A DNA stretch of 61,283 nucleotides from assembly GCA_029865265.1 (NCBI GenBank), contig JAOUHG010000020.1, positions 1-61,283 on the forward strand, read 5' to 3'. A program made the translations under genes and the position numbers. Below the pieces are notes generated by a model. That model was not told the DNA's origin. It ran no database searches and worked only from the letters and a program-made list of their open reading frames with translations. This DNA is from Candidatus Krumholzibacteriia bacterium (GTDB taxonomy: Bacteria; Krumholzibacteriota; Krumholzibacteriia; WVZY01; JAKEHA01). Shown here piece after piece: positions 44,718 to 52,685 of the stretch (its first letter is position 1; each line of letters begins with the position of its first letter).

Positions 44718-45215
44718 ATGAAGATCCTCGTCATTCACGGACCCAACCTGAACCTGCTCGGCTCACGCGAGCCCGCCATCTACGGCACCGACACGCTGGC
44801 GCAGATTGATTCCATGCTCGTGCGCCACGGACGCGAAAAAGGCGCCGAGGTGGATTCGTTCCAGTCCAATCACGAGGGCGACATCATCGACCGCATCCAG
44901 GCCGCCGTGGGCACCTACGCCGCCATCGTCATCAACCCCGGCGCCTACGCGCACACCAGCCTGGCCATCGCCGATGCCATTCGCTCCATCAACACGCCGG
45001 TGATCGAAGTTCACCTCACCAACATCCACGCGCGCGGTGCCCTGCGCGAACAGTCGGTTACCGCGGCGGTGAGCCGCGGCATCGTCAGTGGTTTCGGCGC
45101 GGACAGCTACGTGCTGGGCCTCGACGCGGCCATCCGCCTGGGCGCATCGGGTCGCCGCAAGGCGTCCTCACCGCGGACCCGCAAGACCACCCGGACCCGT
45201 CGCAAGCGGTCCTGA
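44718..45215 (+). CDS. aroQ: Type II 3-dehydroquinate dehydratase
   Basis: A 165-residue enzyme removing water from 3-dehydroquinate. It has the signature start ILVIHGPNLNLLGSREPAIYG with the catalytic tyrosine, QSNHEGDIIDRI, INPGAYAHTSLAIADAI with the catalytic histidine, and EVHLTNIHARGALREQS. The core ends near residue 145; the last 20 residues are a basic Ser/Thr/Arg/Lys tail (SPRTRKTTRTRRKRS) that is not usual. GGAAAGGA precedes the ATG, 21 bases after aroKB. It is the last gene of the trp-aro run. Confidence 0.95.
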   Translation: MKILVIHGPNLNLLGSREPAIYGTDTLAQIDSMLVRHGREKGAEVDSFQSNHEGDIIDRIQAAVGTYAAIVINPGAYAHTSLAIADAIRSINTPVIEVHLTNIHARGALREQSVTAAVSRGIVSGFGADSYVLGLDAAIRLGASGRRKASSPRTRKTTRTRRKRS

Positions 45216-45313
45216 GACCCCGATTCCGGCCGATACCTGCTGGCTTTTCGTCTTTTTATTCATTTGTAATTAAAACAGTTAGTTGGATTCGTGTGCCTTG
45301 TGAAACATTCCAC

Positions 45314-45342
45314 TTGTCAATATATTGAGACATAAGTATCCT
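45314..45342 (+). promoter_or_regulatory. Promoter and palindromic operator of the Rrf2 regulator gene
   Basis: TTGTCA (45314-45319) and TATCCT (45337-45342) are 17 bases apart in an AT-rich patch. The perfect 12-bp palindrome TCAATATATTGA (45317-45328) overlaps the -35 and the spacer, where a repressor would block polymerase. It lies 39 bases before the regulator's start, so autoregulation is plausible. The palindrome does not match the FNR consensus TTGAT-N4-ATCAA. Confidence 0.55.
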
Positions 45343-45380
45343 GATATGCGTATTAGCAAGCCGGACCAGGAGGTTCGAAA

Positions 45381-45872
45381 ATGTTAAGCCGTTCATGTGT
45401 GCATGCCATCCGAGCCGTCGTCGTTCTCGCCAGCCTGCCCCCGGGTGCCTACTGCGGCACGTCCGCCGTCGCGGACACCACGGGTGCACCGCGCAACTAC
45501 CTCGGCAAGCTTCTGCTTCAACTCTCACGGCGCGGTCTCGTCGAGTCCCAGAAAGGACTCGGCGGTGGTTTTCGCCTGGCCAAGAGTCCCGATAAAATTT
45601 CTCTCCACGACGTGGTAGAGTCCATCGAGGACGTCGCCCGCTGGAACGATTGCGCGTTCGGCGGGAGGGACTGCAACGGCGATTCTCCCTGCCCACTCCA
45701 CGAGCGGTGGGGCGCGGTGAGAACCGCGTATCTGTCCCTGTTGAGGAACACGTCGGTCGCCGAACTGGTGGTTTCCGACGCACTGGCGCAGTTGCCATCC
45801 ATGGAGGACGCGCTGCCGCACCTGACCGACGAGGTTTCGACTCAACCCACAAGTTCGAGGAGGCCGCAGTGA
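45381..45872 (+). CDS. Rrf2 family Fe-S transcriptional regulator
   Basis: A 163-residue winged-helix regulator. The N-terminal HTH has VADTTGAPRNYLGKLLLQLSR-like sequence with the typical Rrf2 recognition helix, and the wing reads VESQKGLGGGFRLAK. The three cluster ligands are C91, C98 and C104, in the same zone as in NsrR and IscR. NsrR senses NO; here the gene leads a nitrous oxide reductase cluster and overlaps the cytochrome gene by four bases (GTGA), so sensing of NO or N2O-respiration conditions is a reasonable inference. An AT-rich promoter and palindrome lie just upstream. Confidence 0.88.
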   Translation: MLSRSCVHAIRAVVVLASLPPGAYCGTSAVADTTGAPRNYLGKLLLQLSRRGLVESQKGLGGGFRLAKSPDKISLHDVVESIEDVARWNDCAFGGRDCNGDSPCPLHERWGAVRTAYLSLLRNTSVAELVVSDALAQLPSMEDALPHLTDEVSTQPTSSRRPQ

Positions 45873-46414
45873 GCAGGTATCTGCTGGTGACTATCGCGAC
45901 GCTCGTACTGGGCGTCGCCGCATGCGAAAAAGCCAGAAACAACTCTTCGTGGTCGACGGAAGGCCCGGTCGCCGTGTCGGGCGAACTGGTGGCGGGGGCA
46001 AGCCCCAGCCGCGGCGTCGGCCCGGTTACCTCGGTAGACGTGGCGTCGCTCGACGTCTCGCGCGCCACGGAGGGCGCGGAGCTGTTCAAGACGCGCTGCT
46101 CCGCCTGTCACAAGATCGAAGAACGCTACATCGGCCCGGCGCTCAGCGGCATAACCAAACGCCGGCAGCCGGAGTGGATCCTCAACATGATCCTCAAGCC
46201 GGAACTGATGTTGAAGCAGGATCCCGTGGCCATGGAACTGCTGGCGACCTACCTGACACCGATGGCCAATCAGAACATGACCTTGCGCGAGGCGGAGTCG
46301 ATCCTGGTCTACTTCCGGGAACACGACAAGGATCTTCCGGACGACGCGTCAGGAGAGCCGGCCGCCGAAGCGCCCACCGAGGAGACCCGGAAGGGTCCTC
46401 CTGGAACCTATTGA
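45869..46414 (+). CDS. c-type cytochrome lipoprotein of the nos cluster
   Basis: A 181-residue exported protein. The signal ends in a lipobox at C19 (GVAAC), then comes a Ser/Gly/Val-rich linker. A monoheme cytochrome c domain has CSACH (C77, C80, H81), YIGPALSGI and a C-terminal YLTPMANQNM region, where a methionine is the likely sixth ligand. A membrane-anchored cytochrome next to nosZ suggests direct electron delivery to N2O reductase, like NosC of clade II clusters. The Pro/Glu/Thr-rich C-terminus may be flexible. The GTG start at 45869 overlaps the regulator's stop. Confidence 0.85.
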   Translation: MSRYLLVTIATLVLGVAACEKARNNSSWSTEGPVAVSGELVAGASPSRGVGPVTSVDVASLDVSRATEGAELFKTRCSACHKIEERYIGPALSGITKRRQPEWILNMILKPELMLKQDPVAMELLATYLTPMANQNMTLREAESILVYFREHDKDLPDDASGEPAAEAPTEETRKGPPGTY

Positions 46415-46487
46415 TTCTTGTTTGGTTCGCGGCCGCTGCGGGCGGATCGCGTTGACGGCAGTGTGACGCTCTGAAGGAGGTTCGGAA

Positions 46488-48443
46488 ATGAAAGTGGACT
46501 TGCGCATGCGCAAATGGTCGGTGCTCGTGGGAGTCGTGGCAGTTGTGGCCGCACTCAGCGTGTACTGCGCGCAGAAACCAACCAGTACGGTCATGGGTTC
46601 CGGCGCCGACAAGGTCTATGTCGCACCTGGCACCTATGACGATTTCTACGCATTCATGTCGGGCGGGTTCAGCGGCCAGGTGGGTGTGTATGGCCTGCCC
46701 TCGGGACGCCTGCTGCGCGTGGTTCCCGTGTTCTCCCAGAACGCGGAGAACGCATGGGGCTACAGCGAAGAAACCAAGCCCATGCTGAACACCTCCTACG
46801 GGTTCATCCCCTGGGACGACGCGCACCACCCCAAGCTCTCCCAGACCAATGGTATCGCGGACGGGCGCTGGCTCTTCATCAACGGCAACAACACGCCGCG
46901 CATTGCGCGCCTCGACCTGAGCACCTTCGAGACCGATGAGATCATCGAAATCCCGAATGCCGGCGGCAACCACGCATCTCCGTTCATTACCATGAACACC
47001 GAGTATGCGGTGTCGTCCACACGCTTCAGCCTTCCCATCCCGCAGAAGGATGTGGCCATTTCGACCTACGCGGAGAACTTCAAGGGCACCATCTCGTTCG
47101 TCAAGGTTGCGCCGGACGGCAGGATGAGCATCGCCTTCCAGATCCTCGTTCCCGGCTACAACTACGACCTCGCGCACGCCGGCAAGGGTCCGTCGCACGG
47201 ATGGTCGTTCTTCACCACCTACAACACCGAACAGGCCAACACGCTGCTCGAGGTCAACGCCTCCCAGTACGACAAGGACTACATTGCCGCGGTCAACTGG
47301 AAGAAGGCGGAAGAGTACGTGGCGCAGGGCAAGGCCAAGGATTGGCCCACCAAGTATTACCACAACTATATGAACCATGAGACGCAGACGACCGTGAGCG
47401 AAGTCATCAACACGGTGAAGGTTCTGAGCCCGGCCGACTGCCCGGGGCTGGTCTACTACCTCCCGACACCCAAGTCCCCGCACGGCGTGGATGTTGACCC
47501 CACCGGCGAGTACATCGCGGCCGGCGGCAAGCTCGCCACGGTGATCCCGGTGCACTCCTTCACCAAGATGCTCAAGGCCATCGAGGACAAGGCCTTCGTG
47601 GGCGAGGTGGACGGCATTCCGGTGCTGGACTACAACGCGGTCATGGCTGGCGAGGTGCAGAACCCAGGTCTGGGACCGCTGCACACCGAATTCGACGGTA
47701 AGGGGTTTGCCTACACCTCGTCGTTTATCTCCTCTGAGATCGTCAAGTGGAACGTCGGCACGTGGGAAGTCGTGGATCGCATCCCGGTTTACTACTCCAT
47801 CGGCCACCTGATGGTCCCCGGCGGCGACACCATGAAGCCATGGGGCAAGTATGTGGTCGCGCTCAACAAGGTGACCAAGGACCGCTATCTCCCCACCGGT
47901 CCGGAACTCACCCAGTCCGCGCAGCTCATTGATATCGAGAGCGGCAAAATGAACATGCTGCTCGACTTCCCCACGATCGGGGAACCGCACTACGCGCAGG
48001 CGATCCCGGCGGACATTGTGATGAAGAACTCCAAGAAGTACTTCGATCTGTCCGCCAACAAGCACCCGGCCGCCATCAAGAGCGAGGCCGAGGCGCGCCT
48101 GGAGCGCAAGGGCAGCGACGTGCACGTATACATGTCGACCATCCGCACCCACTTCATGCCCGACAACATCGAGGGCGTCAAGGTGGGCGACACGGTATAC
48201 TTCCACGTGACCAACCTCGAGCAGGACTGGGACGTTCCGCACGGGTTCGCCATCATCGGCAACCAGAACGCGGAACTGCTGGTCATGCCGGGCCAGACGC
48301 GCACCATCACCTGGAAGCCGGACCGCGAAGGGGTGTTCCCCTTCTACTGCACGGACTTCTGCTCGGCGCTCCACCAGGAGATGTCGGGCTACGTGCGGGT
48401 ATCCCCGCGCGGCTCCAACGTTCAGCTGTCTTCCAACAAGTAG
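46488..48443 (+). CDS. nosZ: Nitrous-oxide reductase, clade II (Sec-type lipoprotein)
   Basis: A 651-residue enzyme that reduces N2O to N2 in the periplasm. The N-terminus is a Sec-type signal ending at a lipobox-like LSVYC (C27), not a twin-arginine signal, which marks clade II. The beta-propeller holding the CuZ cluster has DDAHHPKLSQTNG, GNHASPF and SPHGVDVDPTGEYI among its histidine blocks. The C-terminal CuA domain has CTDFCSALHQEM, with C621, C625, H629 and M632. GAAGGAGG lies 8 bases upstream. It is separated from the next gene by a strong hairpin at 48463-48490. Confidence 0.97.
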   Translation: MKVDLRMRKWSVLVGVVAVVAALSVYCAQKPTSTVMGSGADKVYVAPGTYDDFYAFMSGGFSGQVGVYGLPSGRLLRVVPVFSQNAENAWGYSEETKPMLNTSYGFIPWDDAHHPKLSQTNGIADGRWLFINGNNTPRIARLDLSTFETDEIIEIPNAGGNHASPFITMNTEYAVSSTRFSLPIPQKDVAISTYAENFKGTISFVKVAPDGRMSIAFQILVPGYNYDLAHAGKGPSHGWSFFTTYNTEQANTLLEVNASQYDKDYIAAVNWKKAEEYVAQGKAKDWPTKYYHNYMNHETQTTVSEVINTVKVLSPADCPGLVYYLPTPKSPHGVDVDPTGEYIAAGGKLATVIPVHSFTKMLKAIEDKAFVGEVDGIPVLDYNAVMAGEVQNPGLGPLHTEFDGKGFAYTSSFISSEIVKWNVGTWEVVDRIPVYYSIGHLMVPGGDTMKPWGKYVVALNKVTKDRYLPTGPELTQSAQLIDIESGKMNMLLDFPTIGEPHYAQAIPADIVMKNSKKYFDLSANKHPAAIKSEAEARLERKGSDVHVYMSTIRTHFMPDNIEGVKVGDTVYFHVTNLEQDWDVPHGFAIIGNQNAELLVMPGQTRTITWKPDREGVFPFYCTDFCSALHQEMSGYVRVSPRGSNVQLSSNK

Positions 48444-48462
48444 TTCAGGGCGCCATCTCCGC

Positions 48463-48490
48463 GCACCGGGAGGAGCCATCCTCCCGGTGC
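48463..48490 (+). terminator. Perfect hairpin just after nosZ
   Basis: GCACCGGGAGGA (48463-48474) pairs with TCCTCCCGGTGC (48479-48490) around GCCA, 19 bases after the nosZ stop and 29 before the next start. With no T-run it is more likely a processing or partial-termination element that raises nosZ message over downstream assembly genes. Confidence 0.6.
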
Positions 48491-48519
48491 CGGAGGGGCG
48501 GCAACAGGAAGAGGACGAG

Positions 48520-49614
48520 ATGAAACAGCGCAGCAGAATGTCCCGGCTATCCACGGTTGCCATGATTGCCACCGGGGTGCTGCTGCTGGGCGTGTTCATC
48601 GCGCCGCTGTGGGTGATCCATCTCAAGGCCCCCCAGTACCCGCAGGGCCTCGGCATACACATCTACATCAACAAGATCGACGGGGCCGCGCCACACGACC
48701 TCCAGAATATCAATGGTCTCAACCACTACATCGGCATGGCGGCCATCGAACCAGGAGAGATTCCGGAGCTGCGATTCATGCAGTATTTCGCCATCGGGCT
48801 CTCGGTTCTGGCTCTTGCTGTTGCGGTACTCCGCCGCCGCTGGTTCTTGCTGACGTGGGTAGTGGTGGCAATTGCACTTTCCGGCCTGGGCCTATATGAT
48901 TTCTACAAGTGGGAGTACAACTACGGGCACAATCTCAATCCCGACGCCGCCATCAAGATAGAAGGGATGTCGTACCAGCCACCCATGTTCGGAACCAAAC
49001 AGCTCCTCAACTTTCACACCACCGCGTGGCCGGGAGTCGGCGGCGCGCTGGCCATGGCCGGCGTGATGCTGGCCGTGCTGGCCGCGGGGTATGAGTTCCT
49101 GATCCGTTTTCGCCGCGAGCGGACTTCTGCGCGGGCGCGTTCCGGCGCGCATCCCCGGCAGGCCGCCATCATTTCCGCCGGTTTCTTTGCGCTTCTGGCC
49201 GCGGCCGGCTGCTCGCGCGAACCGAAGGCGATCGCGTTCAACACCGATGCCTGCGAGTACTGCGATATGACCATCAGCAACGACCGCTACGGCGCCGCCC
49301 TGGTGACCAGCAAGGGGCGCACTTACAAGTTCGACTCCATCGAGTGCATGGTGGAATCGCAAATGGAGGGGGAGGAGTTGGCCGGGGCCAGTGTGCACGC
49401 CCACTACGTGGTGACCTATGAGTTCAAGGGCGAGTTGCGCGAGGCGTCGACCGCCACCTACCTGGTCTCCGAAGGCATGCCCAGCCCGATGGGCGCCAAT
49501 ATCACCGCCTTCTCCAACCGCGAGGACGCGGAGCACGTACAGCACGTCAAGCCCGGCGAACTTCTGGACTGGGAGGCGGTTCAGGAGTACGCCCGGAACC
49601 GGCGCCGGGAATAG
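48520..49614 (+). CDS. Nos-cluster membrane protein fused to NosL
   Basis: A 364-residue protein. Residues 1-210 have four membrane helices and a periplasmic loop, QYPQGLGIHIYINKIDG, then HYIGMAAIEPGEIPE. This matches an uncharacterised protein found beside nosL in other clade II clusters. Residues 222-231 form an internal hydrophobic segment with a lipobox-like AAAGC (C231). A NosL domain follows, with the copper-site CEYCDM (C245, C248, M250) and FDSIECMVE. NosL carries Cu(I) to NosZ. The two parts are normally separate genes. The ATG at 48520 has AGGAAGAGG upstream; a GTG at 48487 lies inside the hairpin and is less likely. Confidence 0.8.
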   Translation: MKQRSRMSRLSTVAMIATGVLLLGVFIAPLWVIHLKAPQYPQGLGIHIYINKIDGAAPHDLQNINGLNHYIGMAAIEPGEIPELRFMQYFAIGLSVLALAVAVLRRRWFLLTWVVVAIALSGLGLYDFYKWEYNYGHNLNPDAAIKIEGMSYQPPMFGTKQLLNFHTTAWPGVGGALAMAGVMLAVLAAGYEFLIRFRRERTSARARSGAHPRQAAIISAGFFALLAAAGCSREPKAIAFNTDACEYCDMTISNDRYGAALVTSKGRTYKFDSIECMVESQMEGEELAGASVHAHYVVTYEFKGELREASTATYLVSEGMPSPMGANITAFSNREDAEHVQHVKPGELLDWEAVQEYARNRRRE

Positions 49615-49636
49615 CGGCGCCGCTGGAAAGCACGTC

Positions 49637-50935
49637 ATGGCCGCCGCCGCGATCATCCGACATACTCTGATTCCCCTCGCCGTGGCATCGGCGCTGGCCG
49701 GCGCCATCTCTCCCACGCGCGCCTCGACCGTCCGTGTCGGCCACGACGAACCCTGCACCAGCATCGCCTCCGCCCTCGCGCTCGCCGGGGCCGGCGATAC
49801 CATTCTGGTGGCGCCGGGGCTGTACAACGAATTTGGTCTCATCATCGACAAGTCCATCGTGCTCGATGGCGGCGGGACCGCGGTGATCGATGCGGCCGGC
49901 CAGGGCGCCATCATCACCGTGACGGCTCCGGGCGTCACCATTCGCGGCTTCACCCTGCGCAATGTGGGCAGTTCCTTCACCGAGGACCGGGCCGCCATCC
50001 GCCTGCGCCAGGTCAAGCACGCGCGGGTGGAGAACAACCGGCTGGAGCGCGCCTTCTTCGGCATCTACGTGGAGCACTGCGACAGCGTGGTCATCCGCGC
50101 CAATACACTCGAGGGGCCGGAGACCCGCGAAACCGACAACGGCAACGGCATCCACCTCTGGTACACCAAGCACGCCCGCATCGAAGACAACCGGATTTCC
50201 GGGCACCGCGACGGCATCTACTTTGAGTTCGTGGAGAACAGCGTGGTGGCCCGCAACATGAGCACGCGCAATCAGCGCTACGGGCTCCACTTCATGTTCT
50301 CCCATCACGACGACTACTTCGACAATCACTTCGTGGCCAACGGCGCCGGTGTGGCGGTCATGTATACCAACGACGTGGTCATGCGCGGCAATACGTTCGA
50401 GGACAACTGGGGCACCAACGCGTATGGCCTGCTGCTGAAGGACATCAACCGCAGCACCATTGCGCACAACCAGTTCCGGGGCAACACGGTGGGTCTCTAC
50501 GCGGAAGGGTCCGGCCATCTGCACGTGGAAGACAACGATTTCAATGCCAACGGATACGCCATCCGCATCATGGCCAATTCCATGGACAATGTTTTCACCG
50601 GCAATCGCTTCATGGACAACGCCTTCGACGTGGTCACCAACAGCCGCCAGAGCTTCAATACCTTCGACGGCAACTACTGGAGCGAGTATCGCGGCTACGA
50701 CCTCGACAAGGACGGCGTGGGCGACGTGCCCCATCACCCCGTGCGGCTGTTCGCGCTGCTGGTGGAGAAGGCGCCGCCGGGTGTGGTTCTGCTGAAGAGC
50801 CTCTTCGTCTCCCTCATCGATACCGCCGAGCGCGTGATGCCGGTGTTCACACCCGAAACGCTGGTCGATTCGCGCCCGCTCATGTCGCCGGGCGCGCCCG
50901 TGCAGACCACGGCGGTGCGCCGGGACAGCCGATGA
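49637..50935 (+). CDS. nosD: NosD, copper-assembly beta-helix protein
   Basis: A 432-residue exported protein with a signal peptide of about 30 residues (cleavage near TRAS) and a right-handed parallel beta-helix of CASH/PbH1 repeats. Repeats such as VENNRLERAFFGIYVEHC, GNGIHLWYTKHARIEDNRI and MRGNTFEDNWGTNAYGLLL show the period of about 22 residues. Near the end is NYWSEYRGYDLDKDGVGD, conserved in NosD. It acts in the periplasm with the NosFY transporter to mature the CuZ site. It starts 22 bases after the NosL fusion and overlaps nosF as ATGA. Confidence 0.93.
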   Translation: MAAAAIIRHTLIPLAVASALAGAISPTRASTVRVGHDEPCTSIASALALAGAGDTILVAPGLYNEFGLIIDKSIVLDGGGTAVIDAAGQGAIITVTAPGVTIRGFTLRNVGSSFTEDRAAIRLRQVKHARVENNRLERAFFGIYVEHCDSVVIRANTLEGPETRETDNGNGIHLWYTKHARIEDNRISGHRDGIYFEFVENSVVARNMSTRNQRYGLHFMFSHHDDYFDNHFVANGAGVAVMYTNDVVMRGNTFEDNWGTNAYGLLLKDINRSTIAHNQFRGNTVGLYAEGSGHLHVEDNDFNANGYAIRIMANSMDNVFTGNRFMDNAFDVVTNSRQSFNTFDGNYWSEYRGYDLDKDGVGDVPHHPVRLFALLVEKAPPGVVLLKSLFVSLIDTAERVMPVFTPETLVDSRPLMSPGAPVQTTAVRRDSR

Positions 50936-51663
50936 TCCGGATTCAGCACCTGTTCAAGTCGTTCGACGAGCTGACCGTGCTGGATGACGTCTCTCTGGAC
51001 ATTCAGCCCGGCAGCGTGACCGCGGTTCTGGGGCCGAACGCATCCGGCAAGTCGACGCTCATCAAGTGCATCCTGGGCCTGGTCAACCCCGATCGGGGCC
51101 GCATCCTGGTGGACGACGAAGCCATCGCCGGGCGCTGGCACTACCGCGCCAGGGTCGGCTACATGCCGCAGATTGCGCGCTTCCCCGAGAACCTCACTGT
51201 GGACGAGCTGTTCTCCATGATCCGCGACCTGCGCGACGACGCCACCGATGTCGACATCGAACTGTTCGCACGCTTCGAGCTGGGGACCATCGCAAAGAAG
51301 CGCCTGGGCACGCTGTCCGGCGGGACGCGCCAGAAGATCGTGGCCGCGCTCGCGTTCCTGTTCAGCCCGCGTATTCTGATTCTCGACGAGCCCACCGTGG
51401 GCCTGGACCCGGTGGCTACCACCATACTCAAGGACAAGGTTCGCAAGGAGCAGGCAGCCGGCAGGACGATCCTGCTGTCATCGCACCTGGTCAACGAGGT
51501 GGAGGAACTGGCCGACCACATCGTCTACATCCTGGACGGACGGCCCTTCTTTGACGGCAGCATGTCCCAGATCAAGGAGGCGACGGCGGAGACACGGCTG
51601 GATCGCGCGCTGGTCCGGCTCATGGAGAAGGCGCGGGAGGAGAACCATGGGACACGCGGGTAA
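50932..51663 (+). CDS. nosF: NosF, ABC transporter ATPase
   Basis: A 243-residue cytoplasmic ABC ATPase. Walker A is GPNASGKST, the signature is LSGGTRQK, Walker B is ILILDEPTVGLDP, and the switch histidine is in LLSSHLVNEVEEL. The NosF type is supported by flanking nosD and nosY. It powers delivery of sulfur or another factor for CuZ assembly through NosY. It overlaps nosD by 4 bases and nosY by 17 bases. Confidence 0.95.
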   Translation: MIRIQHLFKSFDELTVLDDVSLDIQPGSVTAVLGPNASGKSTLIKCILGLVNPDRGRILVDDEAIAGRWHYRARVGYMPQIARFPENLTVDELFSMIRDLRDDATDVDIELFARFELGTIAKKRLGTLSGGTRQKIVAALAFLFSPRILILDEPTVGLDPVATTILKDKVRKEQAAGRTILLSSHLVNEVEELADHIVYILDGRPFFDGSMSQIKEATAETRLDRALVRLMEKAREENHGTRG

Positions 51664-52438
51664 GATACTCAAGTACGAGCTGCACAACATGGCCCGCAGC
51701 AAGTGGCTGGCCGCGATTGCGGCCATGCTGTTCTTGATCACCGAGGTGTTGTTCCGCTTTGGCGGCGATCCCGGCAAGACCGTCATGAGTCTCATGAACG
51801 TCGTGCTCGTCGTGGTGCCGCTCCTGTGCCTGGTGCTCGGCACCATCTACTTCTACAACTCCCGGGAGTTCAATGAACTCCTGCTCGCGCAGCCCGTCAA
51901 CCGCACCAGCATCTACCTGGGAAAGCTGGTTGGGTTCTCCGGGGCGCTGTGCCTTGCGTTCATCGTGGGGGTCGGGTTGCCCTTCCTGATCCATTCCTTC
52001 GGGCTCCGCGCCTACGCAGGCAAGATCGCCACCTTGATGGCTGTCGGGTGCAGCTTCGTGTTCATCTTCTCATCGCTCGCGTTCTATGCCGCCACCCGCT
52101 TCGAAGACCGCATCAAGGGTTTCGGCGCCGTGCTGGTTGCGTGGTTCGTGCTTGCGGTTGTGTGGGACGGCGTCATTCTGCTGTTCGTCCACGTGGCGCG
52201 CGACTACCCGTATGAACCCGGGCTGCTGGGGCTTGTCTTCCTCAATCCCATCGACCTGGGGCGCGTGCTGATACTCCTCAAGCTCGACATCTCCGCACTC
52301 ATGGGCTACACCGGCGCCGTATTCAGAAACGCATTCGGCGCGCAGAGCGGAACCCTGCTCGCTGCGGTCGCCATGGTGACGTATGCAGCGGTCCCGGTGC
52401 TGCTCGGGCTGCGTACATTCCGCCGCCGGGACTTCTGA
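51647..52438 (+). CDS. nosY: NosY, ABC transporter membrane subunit
   Basis: A 263-residue permease with six hydrophobic segments. FNELLLAQPVNRTSIYLGK, a cytoplasmic coupling-type region, and YPYEPGLLGLVFLNPIDLGR near the C-terminus are conserved in NosY. ATG 51647 lies inside the end of nosF, with GGGAGGAG at 51635-51642; this 17-base overlap implies coupled translation. It ends the nos cluster. No nosR, nosG/H or napGH-type gene follows. Confidence 0.92.
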   Translation: MGHAGKILKYELHNMARSKWLAAIAAMLFLITEVLFRFGGDPGKTVMSLMNVVLVVVPLLCLVLGTIYFYNSREFNELLLAQPVNRTSIYLGKLVGFSGALCLAFIVGVGLPFLIHSFGLRAYAGKIATLMAVGCSFVFIFSSLAFYAATRFEDRIKGFGAVLVAWFVLAVVWDGVILLFVHVARDYPYEPGLLGLVFLNPIDLGRVLILLKLDISALMGYTGAVFRNAFGAQSGTLLAAVAMVTYAAVPVLLGLRTFRRRDF

Positions 52439-52452
52439 TCACCGCCCCGGTT

Positions 52453-52468
52453 TGGGTTGCCCAACCCA
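52453..52468 (+). repeat. Inverted repeat after nosY
   Basis: TGGGTTG (52453-52459) and CAACCCA (52462-52468) are perfect arms around CC, 15 bases beyond the nosY stop. The centre is too small for a stable RNA loop unless two pairs open. It overlaps the -35 of the downstream promoter, so it may be an operator rather than a terminator. Confidence 0.4.
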
Positions 52469-52485
52469 GCCTGATTCACTATTAT
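52457..52485 (+). promoter_or_regulatory. Promoter for the KamA-like/aminotransferase pair
   Basis: TTGCCC (52457-52462) is 17 bases from TATTAT (52480-52485), a 5-of-6 -10. The leader to the ATG at 52686 would be about 195 bases long. It contains a 13-codon open frame starting at 52629 that reads MAPIDHAPPFDGE; I do not see evidence that it is used. Confidence 0.5.
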
Positions 52486-52685
52486 AGAGGTGCTCGGGGC
52501 TCGCCCGGGCGCCGGGGTTCAAGCCCACCATCATCAAGCATCTACTCGCCGGACCATTAGACTCAGCGCCAGCGTCACCGGTCCGGATCCACGGGTTCGC
52601 AGGCAGTTCCAGCGCCGCGTAAAGCACATGGCGCCCATTGATCACGCACCGCCGTTCGACGGCGAATAGGCGAAAGGAGACCCGG

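Noticed and set aside
45216-45250. T-rich tract after aroQ as an intrinsic terminator.
   Set aside because: The only inverted repeat before it is a short, interrupted GGCC/GGC pairing, which is too weak to call.
46194-48662. Long minus-strand open frame of about 822 codons opposite nosZ.
   Set aside because: Shadow of nosZ; no domain, no ribosome site, and the composition of a mirrored high-GC frame. Similar shadows opposite trpE and the KamA-like gene were dropped for the same reason.
52514-52526. GGGGTTCAAGCCC resembling a tRNA T-arm in the KamA leader.
   Set aside because: The five-base T stem does not pair, and no acceptor stem, anticodon arm or D arm can be formed around it.
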